Positions 13,383 to 27,400 of a DNA stretch of 64,000 nucleotides are shown here, piece by piece. Both the position numbers and the translations under genes were made by a program. The stretch's first letter is position 1; each line of letters starts with the position of its first letter. The DNA comes from Argentina anserina (lineage: Eukaryota > Streptophyta > Magnoliopsida > Rosales > Rosaceae), in NCBI RefSeq assembly GCF_933775445.1, contig NC_065872.1:8804001-8868000 (forward strand). The letters are read 5' to 3'. The notes under the pieces are model-generated. The model was not told the DNA's origin. It saw nothing but the letters and a program-made list of their open reading frames with translations, and made no database searches.

Positions 13383-15376
13383 ATGGCTAATGCAGAGCAA
13401 GCGGCAGCACATGAGACATCACAGTCTCTGATAGATCAGCTTGGTATGGCATTACTGGAACTACATGCTCATAATCACACCTCCGAGGACAGAGTTGAGT
13501 GGACTGAAGTTGAAGAGCACTTCCACAACCTTGAGATGACATTGAAGAAACAATCTGAAGAGCTTGAAGCCAAGGAGAAGAAATTTGAGGAGCAGGAAGC
13601 TGAAACCTTTACTTTGCTTGTGGAGAGAGAGGCTACTGTGATTGCTAAAGAGCAAGACCTGCTGGATCGGGTGCAGGAGCTAAAAGATGCAGCAGTTGCC
13701 GCTATTGCAGAGGCATGGGACATTCACGAGGCAAAAGTTTTGGAATTGATGAATAATGGGAATAACAAAGACAGCAAGGTAAGCAGGTCACTTGGTGATA
13801 CAAATTCAGCACAGGAAGATATACCTACTAGAAAAAGTGATAATGCTAAGGGTATGGCTAGTGATATTAAACCACGCCCAGAACTGAGGCAATTTTGTGA
13901 GCAGATGGATGGTAAAGGGCTTCTGAATTATATTGTTGAGAATTTAAAAAAACAAAATGTTGCTCGTCAGGAACTCACTATTGCACTAGAAAGTGCAAGT
14001 GAACCAGTGCAATTGGTGCTGGATTCACTGGAGGGGTTTTACCCTCTTGATGTAACTAACCAACCAGAGGGTAAGAAGGATCCTGTCCTTCGGGGAAAGT
14101 GTAGATCCTGTCTCATGCTTATGGAAGCCTTGACTACCTTAGTTGCAAAGGCTGATCCAGGTGCTGATCGCCTTTTGAACCCTGGGATCAAGCAGCAAGC
14201 CAAAGCAATTGCTAATGAATGGAAGCCTAAGTTGTTTAGTGGAGGTAATGATGCTGCCAATGGACTGTCATTGGAAGCAGAGGCATTTTTGCAGCTTCTT
14301 GCAACTTTTAGGATTGCTTCTGAGTTTGATGACGAAGAACTCTGCAAGATTATTCTTGCAGCAGTTGCTCACCGCAGGCAGACACCTGAGCTCTGCCGCA
14401 CCCTTGGTTTAACACACAAAATGCCAGGTTGGTCATCCTTTACCCAACTGACCCGATGCAGTCTGGAGGCTAACCACTGTTTCCATAAGATGTTCCTTAA
14501 GTAGTTAGCGAAGCTGATAAATAAATATAGACTTTTGATTGCTGGTTAAGTTTAATTCTTCTCTGGTAAGATGGGCTACGTATTTTTCAGATGCACGGTT
14601 TGTTTTATACTCCATTATTCTCTGCAGGTCTTGTTGAATCAATGATCAGAATTGGGAAACAAATTGATGCTGTGCATTTTATTCATGCCTTTGAACTGTC
14701 TGAAAGTTTCCCGCCTGTACCACTCTTGAAGACATATTTGAAAGAACTGAGGAGGAATTCACAAGGTGACGGCAATGGAGACGCACAGGTAGGTCTTCGT
14801 CAACCAAATGATCAGATGTTTTGTAGGAATATTTTACTGATGTTTTCTGATAAATTGTAGGAGGATGTTAATGCAAAAGAGCTTTCTGGTCTGAAGGCTG
14901 TAGTAGGGTGTGTTCAAGAGTACAAGCTTGAAGCTGAGTACCCCCTCGATCCACTGCAAAAAAGGCTTGCTCAACTAGAGAGATCCAGAGCTGACAGAAA
15001 GAGAAATGGTGACACTGGTAAACGCCAACAAGCCCCAAAGAAGCAAAAAGCCACAGGAAGATGGCATGGATACCGTGGTGGGCCTGGTCTCGCCATTGCC
15101 TCGCCCTCCACTGTCGCTAGGCTCGGCCAAATCTCTTATGCTGATAGGCCAGTATACTCCGGGTTGTCAGAGAGGTATGGTCTCGCTGGTCCACGCACCT
15201 ACGATTATCAAATACCAACCCCGCCAGCTTATACTCCACAAGCTAGTGAACAAAGGCTATACTACTACCCCACAGATGACAGAGTCGTACCAACAACTTC
15301 ATATAACGCGGCTCCTGTTACTTATGGCAGCTACATTGGTACTGGATTGCAGTCTCCACACCAGGCTTACATGTAA
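13383..15376 (+). CDS. FRL3: FRIGIDA-like protein 3
   Basis: FRIGIDA-family protein. Family members act in nuclei, and FRIGIDA itself scaffolds the complex that activates FLC; FRL3 is a widely conserved, less studied member. Exons 13383-14427, 14628-14788 and 14861-15376 join in phase to 573 residues. Seen: an N-terminal coiled coil (about residues 30-115, rich in E, K and L) with SLIDQLG and ALLEL motifs; the central Frigida domain (about 165-420) with RPELRQFCEQMD, GKCRSCLMLMEAL and LCRTLGLTHKMPG; and a C-terminal Tyr/Pro/Gln-rich low-complexity tail ending in QSPHQAYM. A KKQKATGRWHGYRGG-type basic stretch starts the tail and may be a nuclear localisation signal. The ATG at 13383 is the first after the predicted 5'UTR acceptor. 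Without the splice at 14427 the frame would stop at 14504. Confidence 0.9.
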
Positions 15377-15670
15377 TCCTCACCGGCAACAACTATTATA
15401 GACACCTCGCCGCTCCAGAGTTGACACTCTCGAATCAGATATAACCATTTTGAATCTTCCTCATCAGGGATTGTATTTTCAGTATGCCTTGCACCTCAAT
15501 ATTTGGCTATCTGAATCCGGTGCCTATTATATTCAGCCGATACCGATTTGTTAAAATTCTGTTGTAAATGAGGGAGTCCTGGTAGATAGAAAGAAATCAT
15601 CAGCCAAATTTATCAATCAAAATTTTGCAAATGCTGATTATATTCGTGTGTGTGATTATATTCAGCCAAA

Positions 15671-16102
15671 TATATATATATATATGTCCCTATCAAGAGT
15701 GAAACTTCACTCCGAAATTTTAGAGTGAAGTTCTAATTTTGGCACACTTTTCGGTCAAATTTTTTCACCATAAGTGATTCAATATTTAGGTATGTTATTC
15801 AAGATCATCTCTACAAAGTTTCACCAAATTCGGATATCGTTAAGGTATTGAAATTAGATTAAATCAATTAATGAATTAAAATTGTTCAACGTGAACCGTT
15901 CGTGTAAATCTCAATTTTGAAAGCTCAAACCATTGTCAAATTGGATGAAATTTTGTAGAGATGATCTTGAATAACATACCTAAATATTAAATCAATTATG
16001 GTGAAAATATTTGACCGAAAAGTGTGCCAAAATTGGAACTTCACTCTAAAATTTCAGAATGAAGCTTCACTCTGAATATGGACTGTATATATATATATAT
16101 AT
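15671..16102. mobile_element. MITE-like element with long inverted-repeat arms
   Basis: Two arms of roughly 165 bases, left about 15671-15835 and right about 15937-16102, are close inverted copies of each other around a spacer of about 100 bases. Matched blocks include AGAGTGAAGTTC/GAACTTCACTCT, TTTTGGCACACTTTTCGGTC and its complement, and TAGGTATGTTATTCAAGATC and its complement. Both ends sit in (TA)n runs, consistent with insertion into TA-rich target DNA, although target duplications cannot be separated from the simple repeat. No coding capacity. It lies between the FRL3 3'UTR and the protease promoter. Confidence 0.8.
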
Positions 16103-16374
16103 TTTTGTATGATAAGAAAAAAGAAATCTGAATGCCCAACAACTCACCACCTACTTCGGTTGCAGGGTCTATTTCAAAAATATATAAAATAAATAATTTT
16201 GAAAAAAAAAATTCAAAAAATAAAAATAAAAAATTCAAATGAGAAATTTGGTCAGCAACGAAATAAGAGCTTTGGTTTTCTTCTTCTTCTTCTTCTTCTT
16301 CACTCAAAGCTCCTCAGCTATTCTCTGTTCGCATTTCCGATCTGAACCATCTCCGGCTCCGGCTCAGGTTCATA

Positions 16375-19300
16375 ATGGCGGAGGAGGCTTCACCGGCTAG
16401 CCGCACCTTCATCTTCATCGCTCTCGTAACCTTCATTATCGATTCTCTTAATGTCTCAGCCAATCAGAGCAGCCCTGCTCTTCTTCTCAATTCACTACCA
16501 GTTCCAGTGATGGTGCTACCTCTCTACCACTCCGCTCCTAATTCATCTTCCTCTTCTTCTTCTTCATCGACGACGTTCAATTCGCGCCGTCACCTCCAGG
16601 GATCCGACTCGTCGTCCAACCGCCCCAACGCTAGGATGAGCCTCTACGACGATCTCCTCCGCAACGGGTAAAGTTCACCGTCGTTTTTTTAATCTCTTAG
16701 GTTTCCGATTATGAAAACGGTGTCGTTTTGCCGTGAATAGGTACTACACGACGCGGCTTTGGATCGGAACGCCGCCGCAGATGTTCGCTCTGATCGTTGA
16801 TACTGGCAGCACCGTCACCTATGTGCCTTGCGCTTCTTGTCAACAGTGCGGTAGACACCAGGTATTCATATCGAAATCGAAAAGGTCCAATTTCATTTTC
16901 GCCATGTTAGAATTAGAATGTAGGCTGTAGAATTGGAATGTAAGAATTTAGATGTTGATATTGTGAATTTGGAAATGGTTTATTAGGATCCCAAGTTTGA
17001 TCCCGAGTCGTCGAGCTCGTACCAAGCTGTGAAATGTAATATTGACTGCTCTTGTGACAATGAGAGGGTGAATTGTATATACGAGAGGCAGTATGCCGAA
17101 ATGAGCAGTAGTAGTGGTGTGTTGGGGGAGGATCTTATATCGTTTGGGAACCGGAGTGATCTCAAGCCGCAGAGGGCTGTTTTTGGGTGTGAGAATAAGG
17201 AGACTGGTGACCTGTTCAGCCAGCCAGCTGATGGGATAATGGGACTGGGACGTGGTGATCTGAGTGTGGTGGATCAGCTTGTGGAGAAGGGTGTGATAAG
17301 TGACTCGTTCTCGTTGTGTTATGGTGGGATGGACATTGGTGGAGGTGCGATGGTTCTTGGTGGGATTTCGGCTCCTAAAGAGATGGTTTTTACGCAGTCA
17401 AACCCCGGACGAAGGTGTGTTTGTTTAGGAAATTTTAACTCCTGCATATAGTGCAGCATGTCCAATTTGATAAAAGAAATACAATCTATACATCTCACAC
17501 ATTTACTCTAGTTTCGGGATGGCAACAGTCCATACTACAATATTGATTTGAAGGAGATACATGTAGCTGGGAAGCAATTGCAGCTGAGCCCGAGCATCTT
17601 TGATGGGAAACATGGAACAGTCCTGGATAGTGGCACAACATACGCTTACCTTCCAGAAGAAGCATTTCTAGCATTTAAAGAAGCTGTAAGATCCTCTTTG
17701 GCCCTTATTGATTACTTAAAGTTTAGAAATTAGATAATGCTTTAAACTTTTTAGGCCATATAATAAGATATTGTTCTTTCTGCTTAACTTTGGTCATAGC
17801 CTATCAGTTTTTTGAAGTGATATTGAGTAAAAGACTCCTCTTAAATTTAATTTTGATGTGGAAGTGGTCTATTAGAATTGGCAAAGAGGAGAGATGTAAT
17901 ATATTTTTGCATATGATGCACAATTGCACATCATTGATATGTAATAACCATTTAGAATTTCAGTAGTACATCGACGTTGTAGTTAGGGTAGGAGAACTTG
18001 CAGTTCCTTAATTGCAACTGAAATGAACTATTGTCATTTCAAGCACCTTGTTTACTAAGCCTTTTGTTTCTATATATATGCTGAAGTGTTCGTAGGTTTT
18101 AGTTTTTCCATTTATTCATCATACATAAACTGCTTTCTTTTTATCATACTGGCGCCGGTAGTACCATCAAGATCTTGGCTTCTGACAATTTTTTCTCTCC
18201 TCCTTGAATGTGCATGTAGATCATGAAGGAACTCAATTTACTCAAACAGATCAGTGGCCCTGATCCCAACTATAATGATATATGTTTCTCCACTGATGGA
18301 AGGTATCACATATAATTAAAAGAGAACTTTTTTGGTTGTATCAGGATGTAATTAACAAAATTTTCTCAATTTTAACTCAGTGATGTGTCTGAACTTTCAA
18401 CCACCTTCCCGCAAGTTGACATGATATTTGGCAATGGGCAAAAGTTCGGCCTATCTCCTGAAAATTATTTATTCCGAGTAAGTGGCTCAATCTTTTTAAT
18501 TTTTAAAGAAACTTTCACTTGAAATGTTAAAAACAAATTGTGATTTTGCAACCTTGTGATTTTTCATTGGCACTAATTGATTATTCTTCTACTCTATCAA
18601 AACATCATCAATTATGAAGCATTCAAAGGTCCGTGGTGCTTATTGTCTTGGGATTTTTCAAAATGGAAAGGATCCAACTACACTTTTGGGAGGTAGATGC
18701 TTTTGCAAGTGTTCCACATTTCTATAGATCTTATGTCTTGTAGTGCTGTTTTCCCACTAACTTTTGTATGTACTTTCAAGTTTCAACTGATCCTGTTATG
18801 TTTTCATTGATGTTTATGGTAGGAATTCTTGTCCGGAATACTCTTGTAACATATGACCGTGAGCATTCCAAGATTGGCTTTTGGAAAACTAATTGTTCCG
18901 AGTTATGGGAAAGACTTCACGTATCTCCTTCACCTCTACCAATGCCTCCCACTTCTGAGGGAAATAATCCAACTGCTGAAACACATCCTACAGTAGCTCC
19001 TTCTGGATCCCCGTATGTAATTTCAGGTAGTTCAAGTAACAGCACTTTCAAGTCCTTTCATTGGCTGGTGCGGATACAACTTATTCATCTGTTGACCTGA
19101 AAAGTAAAAACTATTGTTAACATTAGTATTATTGATGTCACATTGACATCATGATGGAATGTATCACTCTTATCTCAAAATTCTAAACTTAAAAAAAGAA
19201 GTTTGTGAAGTTTGATTTCATGCTACATTCGTTTTGAGGAGAAGACATCATTCCATCTTCGTTTTTATTTTTTTATTTTTTAGCTGTTAATTGAGTTTTC

Positions 19301-20294
19301 TGTTCTAAACTTGATGTTCAGGAGACCTCCAAATTGGACACATTACATTTGACATCTCTTTAAACATCAGCTACTTAGATCTGAAGCCCCACATTACAGA
19401 ACTGAGCGAATTCATAGCTCAGGAATTAGACGTTGACACTTCACAGGTCAGGAAAAACCATGAACATTGAATGATGATACTTCATATTTTCCTTTAATAA
19501 TTCCATACTGCTGGATATACCTATAAGTATATTTTTTCTCGTATCCTTATGTTGCCTATTTGAATGGATAATTTCAGGTCAATTTAGTTAAGTTTTCTTC
19601 CAGTGGAAATCATTCCTTTATGAAATGGGACATAACGCCCGCAGATTCTACTGACTACATGTCTAATACAACAGCTGTGGTAAGTCCCCGTGTATAGCTG
19701 CAGCTAGTGTCTGCCAACTTTAAACTACTTGCTTGATGATTTGCTCTGCCCACAGGCTATAATTTCCAGGCTTGCTGAACATCGGTTGCAGTTTCCTGTT
19801 ATGTTTGGAAATTATAAGTTGATTGGATGGAAGGTTGAGCCCAAGGCAAAACGGTAACTTATATTTCACTCCCTTTATCTAGATATTAAATTAGCATGCA
19901 TATTTGAGACAGTAAAGCTTCTATCGCGCGTGTGTATGTGTAAATAAATCACAAATATGGTCCACTTATATAAAATTAGTGCTGATATATGATGTATAAA
20001 CTATTTTAAGAGATAGAATGTAATAATTATATTCCACAGAGTAATGATGATGATACTAAGATGTCAGATAACAGTATCACAAGTAGAATTGCTTGTTGAT
20101 AGTTTTATCTTCTGAAATCGCTCAGGACATGGTGGAGGAAGAGTCATGTGGTGGTTGTATCAATCTTGGTCATTCTTGTTTTAGGATTATTAGTTTCCGG
20201 ATTGTGGCTTTTCTGGAGACACCGAAAACGGACTGCTCATCCATACAAGCCTGTGGATGCGACTGTTACAGAGGCAGAACTCCAGCCACTTTGA
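16375..20294 (+). CDS. Membrane-anchored A1-family aspartic protease
   Basis: Pepsin-like (A1) aspartic endopeptidase of the plant nepenthesin-related group, with a C-terminal membrane anchor (At3g50050/At5g43100-like by recollection). Twelve exons join in phase: 16375-16667, 16741-16861, 16987-17414, 17529-17685, 18220-18302, 18381-18477, 18620-18692, 18823-19026, 19322-19446, 19578-19679, 19756-19853 and 20126-20294, for 649 residues. Seen: a hydrophobic signal segment (about residues 11-30); a Ser-rich propeptide; first catalytic site DTGS at 118-121; a Cys-rich nepenthesin-type insert (CASCQQCG to CDNERVNC); second catalytic site DSGT at 314-317; a conserved lumenal domain after the protease fold (GDLQIG onward); one TM helix near residues 600-622; and a short basic then acidic cytosolic tail. 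The exon 4 acceptor at 17528 is preferred over one at about 17511 because only it keeps phase and yields the family motif SPYYNIDLKEI. A (TTC)n run lies in the 5'UTR. Confidence 0.9.
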
Positions 20295-23200
20295 AATTCT
20301 GGAAGCTGCCTTTGCTCAGTGGTTGATGGCACAAAATGGCTGCCATCTGCATTTTTGACTCACATGACAACTAATATATCTGGAATCACAAGGTACTCGA
20401 AGTGATCAAGATTATTGTTCAATATGATGAATCTTTCTTTGGAGTCACGAAGAAAATGATGCTGATATTAAAGCCTAGATAGTAGAGAGGTATAGATAGA
20501 ACCACTCACATTTTGGCTTTGTAAACTTCATTGAATTTGTATATGAATAGCTGTAACAACATATAAGTGAATCAAAATTATGCCCATTCTATTATATTCT
20601 TTATACCATTTGAGCTGTCTACCATTCTATTATATTCTTTATTTTCTTCAATTCCACTAGGTGATGTAGAATATTGCTGTAGTTATTATCAGCTTGTCAC
20701 ATTCCATCGTGTTTCAAGAATTTCCTTTAGATTTGGTCAAATGATTCACAGAGTGGTCCTTTTAGTATTCTTTATCATTAGTTGTCCGTAAGCTGAATTA
20801 ACAGAAAAAAGTTTATGAGAAAAAGTTAGAACATTGGATATTTTAGCCAACAAGAGTTGTTGAAAACTTGGAATGAGTCTCACAAAACAAAGTTCGAAGC
20901 AGGTTCGGAGAATTAGAAATTTAGAATAGAAACTGCATAGTTGACATTTGAAGATGGCAGCAAGTCTTATTCTAGCTTTGTTTGGTAAAGAAGAAATTTC
21001 TTCTTCTGGTCAAAATGAAATTTTTGGAGAGCACGAAGTCCCACTGACTGAAAGTTCTGAAAACTTAAGAAACCCAATTATAGGGGATCATTAACCTTTT
21101 ACCGCCTGCAATCCAATCCTTAGATTTTTTTTTTAAAAAATCGATGTTGAAAGGGGGCTTTAGTTTTTCAATTCTTCCAAGTTCAAACCTGCATGAATAT
21201 TTACTGTGAGTATTGATTGAGATATTGAAAGAATGATATCCTTGCCATGTGGGTGGACAACAAAGCCAGAATTAAACATTATAGTTGGCTAAGAAGCAAA
21301 TGGAGTAGCATAGCTACTTTCCCTGTCAAGTTCCAATTATTTGAGTCTTGGCCATCTTTTTTCATTCATCCTCAAAAAATTTCAAATGATTACATGCTTG
21401 ACTAGTGCTATTTATTGACCAGCCAACATGGTTATCCTACATTCCTACTCAATTACACTTTCTTTTAGGAACGCAATGAACAAATTGAAATAATGCAAAT
21501 GACCACTTTTTTTTTAATAACCAAAAATCTTGACATGTCATACGTCGCTTATAACAATATTTGTGGTAAAATCTCTCAATTAGCAACCTCGCATAGAATA
21601 TATCCACGATGTTTAAATGAATTTGAGGTGTAATTATAATCGTGTGATTTACATAATGCTGAAAGAAAGAAAACGTGGATGTATTGGCATTCATAAACAA
21701 AGTCCAAAATAACCAAAAAGAGATAAACCGGCCAATTTGGCGGCTACCCAAATGACTTCCATTTCCGGTCAAAAACCTCTCCAACAGTCCAACATACACA
21801 CAAATAAGCAAAGTGACGAAACTGACCTCAAGTAAGCCCAGGAACAGCAGCTAAACTCTACTGGGAGTATATAAACCTCTTCCAACTCCAAAAACCTAAA
21901 TTAAAGAAAATTAAATTACCAAATTAGGCAACCCCTCCTTTCTCAAATTCAGAAAACTGGGCAGAGAGGAGTCTGGGGTTCCAGGGTCTTCAAGTTTTCT
22001 GAAACCCTTTTGCAGAAAGTTGACAACTTTGGCCCTGCCTTCCTCATTTGCTATCTGAGGTTTGGTCTCTTCCCAGATCAAGGTACGATTTTTATTGTTA
22101 CTTATTGTTCAGCTTTCATCTTTAGTTTGATCTATGTTGGGTTTTTGAATTGTGGGAAGGTTTTGTTGTGTGGTTCGTTTTGCCTGGTTTTCTGGCTTGA
22201 CTGCTTGTTTGACTATCTGGACCTGCATTTGAGGTTTACTTTTGATGAATTTTTATGTTTCTTAGCTGTGATTAGCTTTAGTGGGAGTTTAGTTGGAGTA
22301 AGTTTTGGTTTCGAGGAATCGAATTCCATTCTGGGTCTAATGAGTTGTGTTCGAGTTTTGAGTTTTTGGCATATATCACGCTCCACATAGTTAAAAGAAC
22401 GAGTTGATAATTTGTTTGTTAAGGTTGTAATTGAATATGTTGTTGGTCTAGAATCTGAATGGTTGTTGTTTGTGTAGCAAAAGAAGAGTTTGAGATTGAG
22501 AACTTAAAGGTTGGGAATTTGGGTGTTGTATGTGACTTTGATTAGTGAAAGGATTGGTAGGATCAGTGCTTTTGTTTTCTAGGCTATTGTTCTTGAGGAC
22601 TTATTAGATTAGATAAAATGATGTGGTGTTGGGAGTACAATGCCAACCTTAATCAACAGCTGCTTCACATCACACCTAGCACCATTTTAAATTCTTCACA
22701 TATCGCATTTATATGTATGATGACTTAGTTTATAGAAGTCCTCGGCTCTTTGGTTAAAAGCCCCAGCGAGTCAGTCTTTATGATTCTTAGTTGTACATTG
22801 TACTCTATGCAAAAAAAAAAAAAACAAAAACAAAAACGGAAAGACAGATAAGAGAGGAGAAAAAGAGATAGTGGCGATAGAGTGATAGACCAAGTTTATA
22901 CAGGGTTGGAAGGAGGAAGAAATAAAATCAGGGAAGATATCTTTGGTGCATGTTTGTCATTTATTTTTTATACATGTGGATAGGCAGATGTGAAACAAGG
23001 CAACTATTGCAGAATGAGGAAAGTGCTCCTTTACATCTTTAGGTTTTTTCATGTAGGAAAGCTTACAGAATAATTTCGTGAGGAAATTGTTTGGCATAAA
23101 AAAAAATTGACAGCATGAGGGAAATTTTGATGATGGCAATGTCAATATTACATCAAGTATGTATGTAGCTCATATTTTGAGTTTCGACTTTTGGTTTCAC

Positions 23201-24432
23201 CTTTTGCAGGGTTCACTAGTTGGGGAGATTTGATTTTTCCAGGATTTGGTTATATTGCTTGATAGTGAGTGTCCTCATATACTTTTATGGGTTTTTATGG
23301 ATTATGGATATGAAGAATCAGAACTGAGAAGGATTGCTTTGGTGTGAAAAGTTGTGTAATTATGGTGAATAAAGGTGCATTCTTTCTTTCTTTTTATTTA
23401 TTTATTATAAAATTCTTATGCCAAGAACAATTGAAGATATACATATCAGCAAGTTCCTCAATAATATGATCCAGTTGTTAGGCATGCCTGTTTGACAAAA
23501 AAAAAAACAATTTAGAGGGATTTACTAGAAATGTTGCAGTTCTTAATTTCTTTTTAAAATAAATATCTAAGTGAATCAAGGGCACAGTCCCAAATGCCAT
23601 GCCAACTTAGAAAAGGAGACTTTATTTCTGAAAGAAAGAAAAGGAAAAAAAATACTAAAGTTGGTGGATTTTACATGTAAAACAATATATTTGTCAAATT
23701 CTAATAACAAGAAAGTTTATTCTGAAATGTGTTGATTCTGACTTGATTATCTTTGCATATGCCTTCACAGCAGTTAGAAGGCAAAACATAAGCCTCTATC
23801 CTATTCTTTCACTTCTATATATCATAAATTTCATTTTGGTATATGTTCTAGAGAGATTCTTATATAACCGTGTTTGAATAATGAAGGAATCCTCAGTTTT
23901 AAATAGATAGGCAGCTTCATCAGAGGTGTCGATTAGCATTAGTTTGCTTCATCTTCATATGCAATAGAAAATTAATTAGGCAGTCTATCCGGAAATTATG
24001 ATGGATTAATGATTAATTGATTATACTAAGTGTATATTCGAGATTAACAAATTCTAAACTTTTGACAGTAGGATTTTTCTTATTAAGAAAGGGCAACGTG
24101 TACCCCTGAAAATTTGTCACTTTACCTTGGTGCATTGTTAATCTGTTCGAGTTCAGTCTTTTTCTTAGGACTGAATTTCTGGCAAATCAAATTAGTGTTG
24201 CATTTTTCATATGTCAATTCCAGTGTTTAGAAATGTCAACTCTTTTGCTGCAACTGACATATGGAATCAGTATAATCATTTGATCATTATCATTAGGAAA
24301 AGAAAATAAAAGAGTTCATGCTTCTCCTTGACCAGTAATATGTTTTGATTTTCATCCGTTTATTCTCTAGATAGAATTTCTAAACCTTATATATTAACAT
24401 ATGGGTGTTCTTATTATATTGACACAGGTGCG
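20295..24432 (+). other. Intergenic DNA, then 5'UTR exons and introns of PUB4
   Basis: 20295 to about 21900 is AT-rich intergenic DNA without a recognisable gene. A probable PUB4 leader begins near 21950. Donor-like and acceptor-like sites suggest leader exons ending at 22082 (AAG|GTACGA) and spanning 23210-23264 (TTTGCAG at the 5' side, GTGAGT at the 3' side), then an acceptor at 24426-24427, five bases before the ATG. Two 5'UTR introns of about 1.1 kb each are therefore inferred. Confidence 0.45.
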
Positions 24433-27400
24433 ATGGAGATCTCAATGTTCAATGCACTTCTTAGTAACATCTCCTCTTTTTTACATTTTTCATCCCATGA
24501 GAACATAAATTTGGACCCTGTTCAGAAGTACTACCAGAAAGCAGAAGAGATATTAAAATTGTTGAAGACTGTTCTTGATGCCATTGTTGATTCTGAGATA
24601 GCTTCTTATGAAGTGCTTGATAAGCCATTTGAAGAACTGAGTCACTATCTTGATGAATTGAGGGAGCAATTTGAAGACTGGCAACCATTGTCAAGTAAAG
24701 TGAATCTTGTAAGTTACTATACATTTCAATCATAGTTCATGAATAGTAATCCAATTTTACCAAGTCCCATGGTCACAGGCTCAAGTCATAGGTTAGAATT
24801 AACTGGGTTTTCTCCCCCACCTGTGGTGAATAGAGATTTTATCTACCTTCTTTTCTTGTTAACCTATCTACATGCTGGGTGGCTTTATCTGTCTAGACAG
24901 ATATAGAGAGGGTGTGGTAGGAATGTGGTCTCTTTCATTTCTCAGTTTTTCTCCTGTTTTGAATTCCCTGTTATCAGATTTGCTGATTAGTGTGTACTTT
25001 TAAGAGTATCAAAAGTTTTGGTTTCTTAGAGTTGAATGCTGGAAAAGGTTGCTTTGTTTTGGAAGTGCAAGCCACTGCAATCTTTGCCTGGAACTCTGTT
25101 TCTAATTATGTAATCTGCTCCATTGTAATGATTTATTTGTTTTTGTTTTGTTCTGTTTTTTTTTTTTGTTCTTTTTTTACTCGTGTCTATGTGCTTCACT
25201 GCCAATTTGTCTGAAATTCTGAAATAATAGAATACTGCACTATCATTAATAAGATAGACATCATTCACTGTAACTATATATTCTAGTCCACTTGTGGCCC
25301 AAATTAATTAGTGATAATTTAAGTTTCCCGAGGATAGATATGGATGTTGACTTTCATAAGTGCAATTTTCTAATGATTTTTTCTTTTGTTCAGGTTCTAC
25401 AAGTTGAATCAATGATTTCAAAAATTTCAGCTAGTAGCCTGGATGTCTTTCATCTGCTGAAGACTTCTGAGCAACATCTTCCTGATGAATTGGGTCCAGC
25501 ATCCCTTGAGGTGTGAGATGTGTGTAACACATTATTAATTCTCTACCTTTGATTTATTGTGTACATGGCATAGCACCCTGTTGCGTCAATCTTAAATGAA
25601 GCTATTTGTTTTTAATTAGTTTGTTGGGGTAGGGGGAACATGTAATCTGTTTCTTGGGTATTAAGTAAATAGTCACAAGTCTTAACCAATAGAGCTGAAA
25701 ATCCCCACTTAGACGGTGAAATCTTTGTACACTAAATTTTTTGCTTGAAGAAATTGATATCATTATGGTGAATCTATTGTTTTGTGATTCTAAGTCTCAC
25801 CATGGTGGATTGCAGCTCTGCGTACAAAAACTTAAGCATATGAGCTATGAGCAAACATCAACTGTCATTAAAGATTCTATAAGTGATCTAGTGGAGGGTG
25901 CTGGACCAAGCTCAAAGATCCTAGTGAAAATTGCAGAGGGCCTAAGCTTGAGGTCAAATCAGGAGATTCTTATCGAGGCTGTGGCACTTGAAAAGCTGAA
26001 GGAGAATGCTGAACAATCTGAAAAGATTGAGGAAGCAGAATATATTGAGCATATGATAGCCCTTGTTACTCGTATGCATGAGCGTCTTATTACGATAAAG
26101 CAGTCTGAAAGCTGCAGCGCAGTTCCAATACCTGCTGATTTCTGCTGCCCTCTCTCTCTGGAGCTGATGACAGATCCAGTGATTGTTGCATCAGGACAAA
26201 CCTATGAGAGAACTTTCATCAAGGACTGGATTAGTCTTGGCCTCACAGTTTGTCCTAAGACACGGCAGACTTTAGCTCACACCAATTTGATACCTAATTA
26301 CACTGTAAAGGCACTGATTGCAAATTGGTGCGAGTCAAACAATGTGAAACTACCTGATCCCATAAAGTCTGTGGGCTTAAATAAGCCAACTGACCTTGGA
26401 CATGCAGAGCCTGGCGTGCCAAAGGACTTGCATGTTCCCCCTCATTCTAGGGTCAACTCATCAATGTCACCTGAGTCAACTCGGTCTATGGGTTCCCCCA
26501 CTAAGAACTTTATGCCGTCGAGTGGATTGCATCGGGGAGGAAGCTCTCCATTCCATCCCCGTTCTGCATCAGAAGGTTCCTTGTCTGGTGTAGCTGGAAA
26601 TGGGCAGGTTTTGGAAGTGGCAAGAATTTCATCGACAAGTTCTGAAGACAGGTCCACAACTATAGATGAAAGGACTACAGATCTACTCAGCCAACAGTCT
26701 ACATCACCATCCAGAAATGAGTTTCCTATTACCATTGAAACAGTCCAGTCATCCCAGAGCCACAATAGAAGTGCCTCAGCGTCCAGCATACTTTCTAATA
26801 CCAATGGTACTCGACAATCTGCATTAGACGCCAGTGGGTCCTTACAGACATCAGGCAACCTGTCAGGCTACAGCAGTGATGCTTCTGGAGAGTTCAAATC
26901 AGAACCACAGGCTGCTACCCCACAACAGAGAGAAACTGAGTTGCCTACCAGATTGCCAGAGGCAAGACCTCGAAACCCGATGTGGCGTCGGCCTTCTGGG
27001 AGCTTAATTCCAAGGATGGTTTCAAATCCACCTACTGAAACAAGACCTGACCTTTCTGGACTAGAAGCCCAAGTTAGGACTCTGGTAGAAGACTTGAAAA
27101 GCACAACACTTGATACTCAAAGAGACGCAACATATGAACTCCGGATGCTTGCAAAGCACAATATGGATAATCGGATTGTTATTGCAAACTGTGGGGCCAT
27201 TAGCTTGTTGGTAGAATTACTCCGTTCACCGGATTCAAGGGTTCAGGAAAATTCTGTAACGGCACTTCTTAACTTGTCAATCAATGATAACAACAAAACG
27301 GCAATTGCTACTGCTGAAGCAATTGAACATCTTATTTATGTCCTTGAGACAGGGAGTGCTGAGGCCAAGGAGAACTCAGCCGCCACTCTCTTTAGCCTTT

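Noticed and set aside
17511..17528. Exon 4 of the protease starting at the CTCTAG acceptor
   Set aside because: That acceptor breaks phase with exon 3; the AG at 17527-17528 restores the family sequence GRSPYYNID.
25741..25815. In-frame upstream extension of the main PUB4 exon, suggesting a second start
   Set aside because: It is intron sequence: the acceptor at 25814-25815 and homology at LCVQKLKHMS show that the exon begins at 25816.
26442..27104. - strand open frames opposite PUB4
   Set aside because: Fully covered by the PUB4 main exon and without recognisable content.
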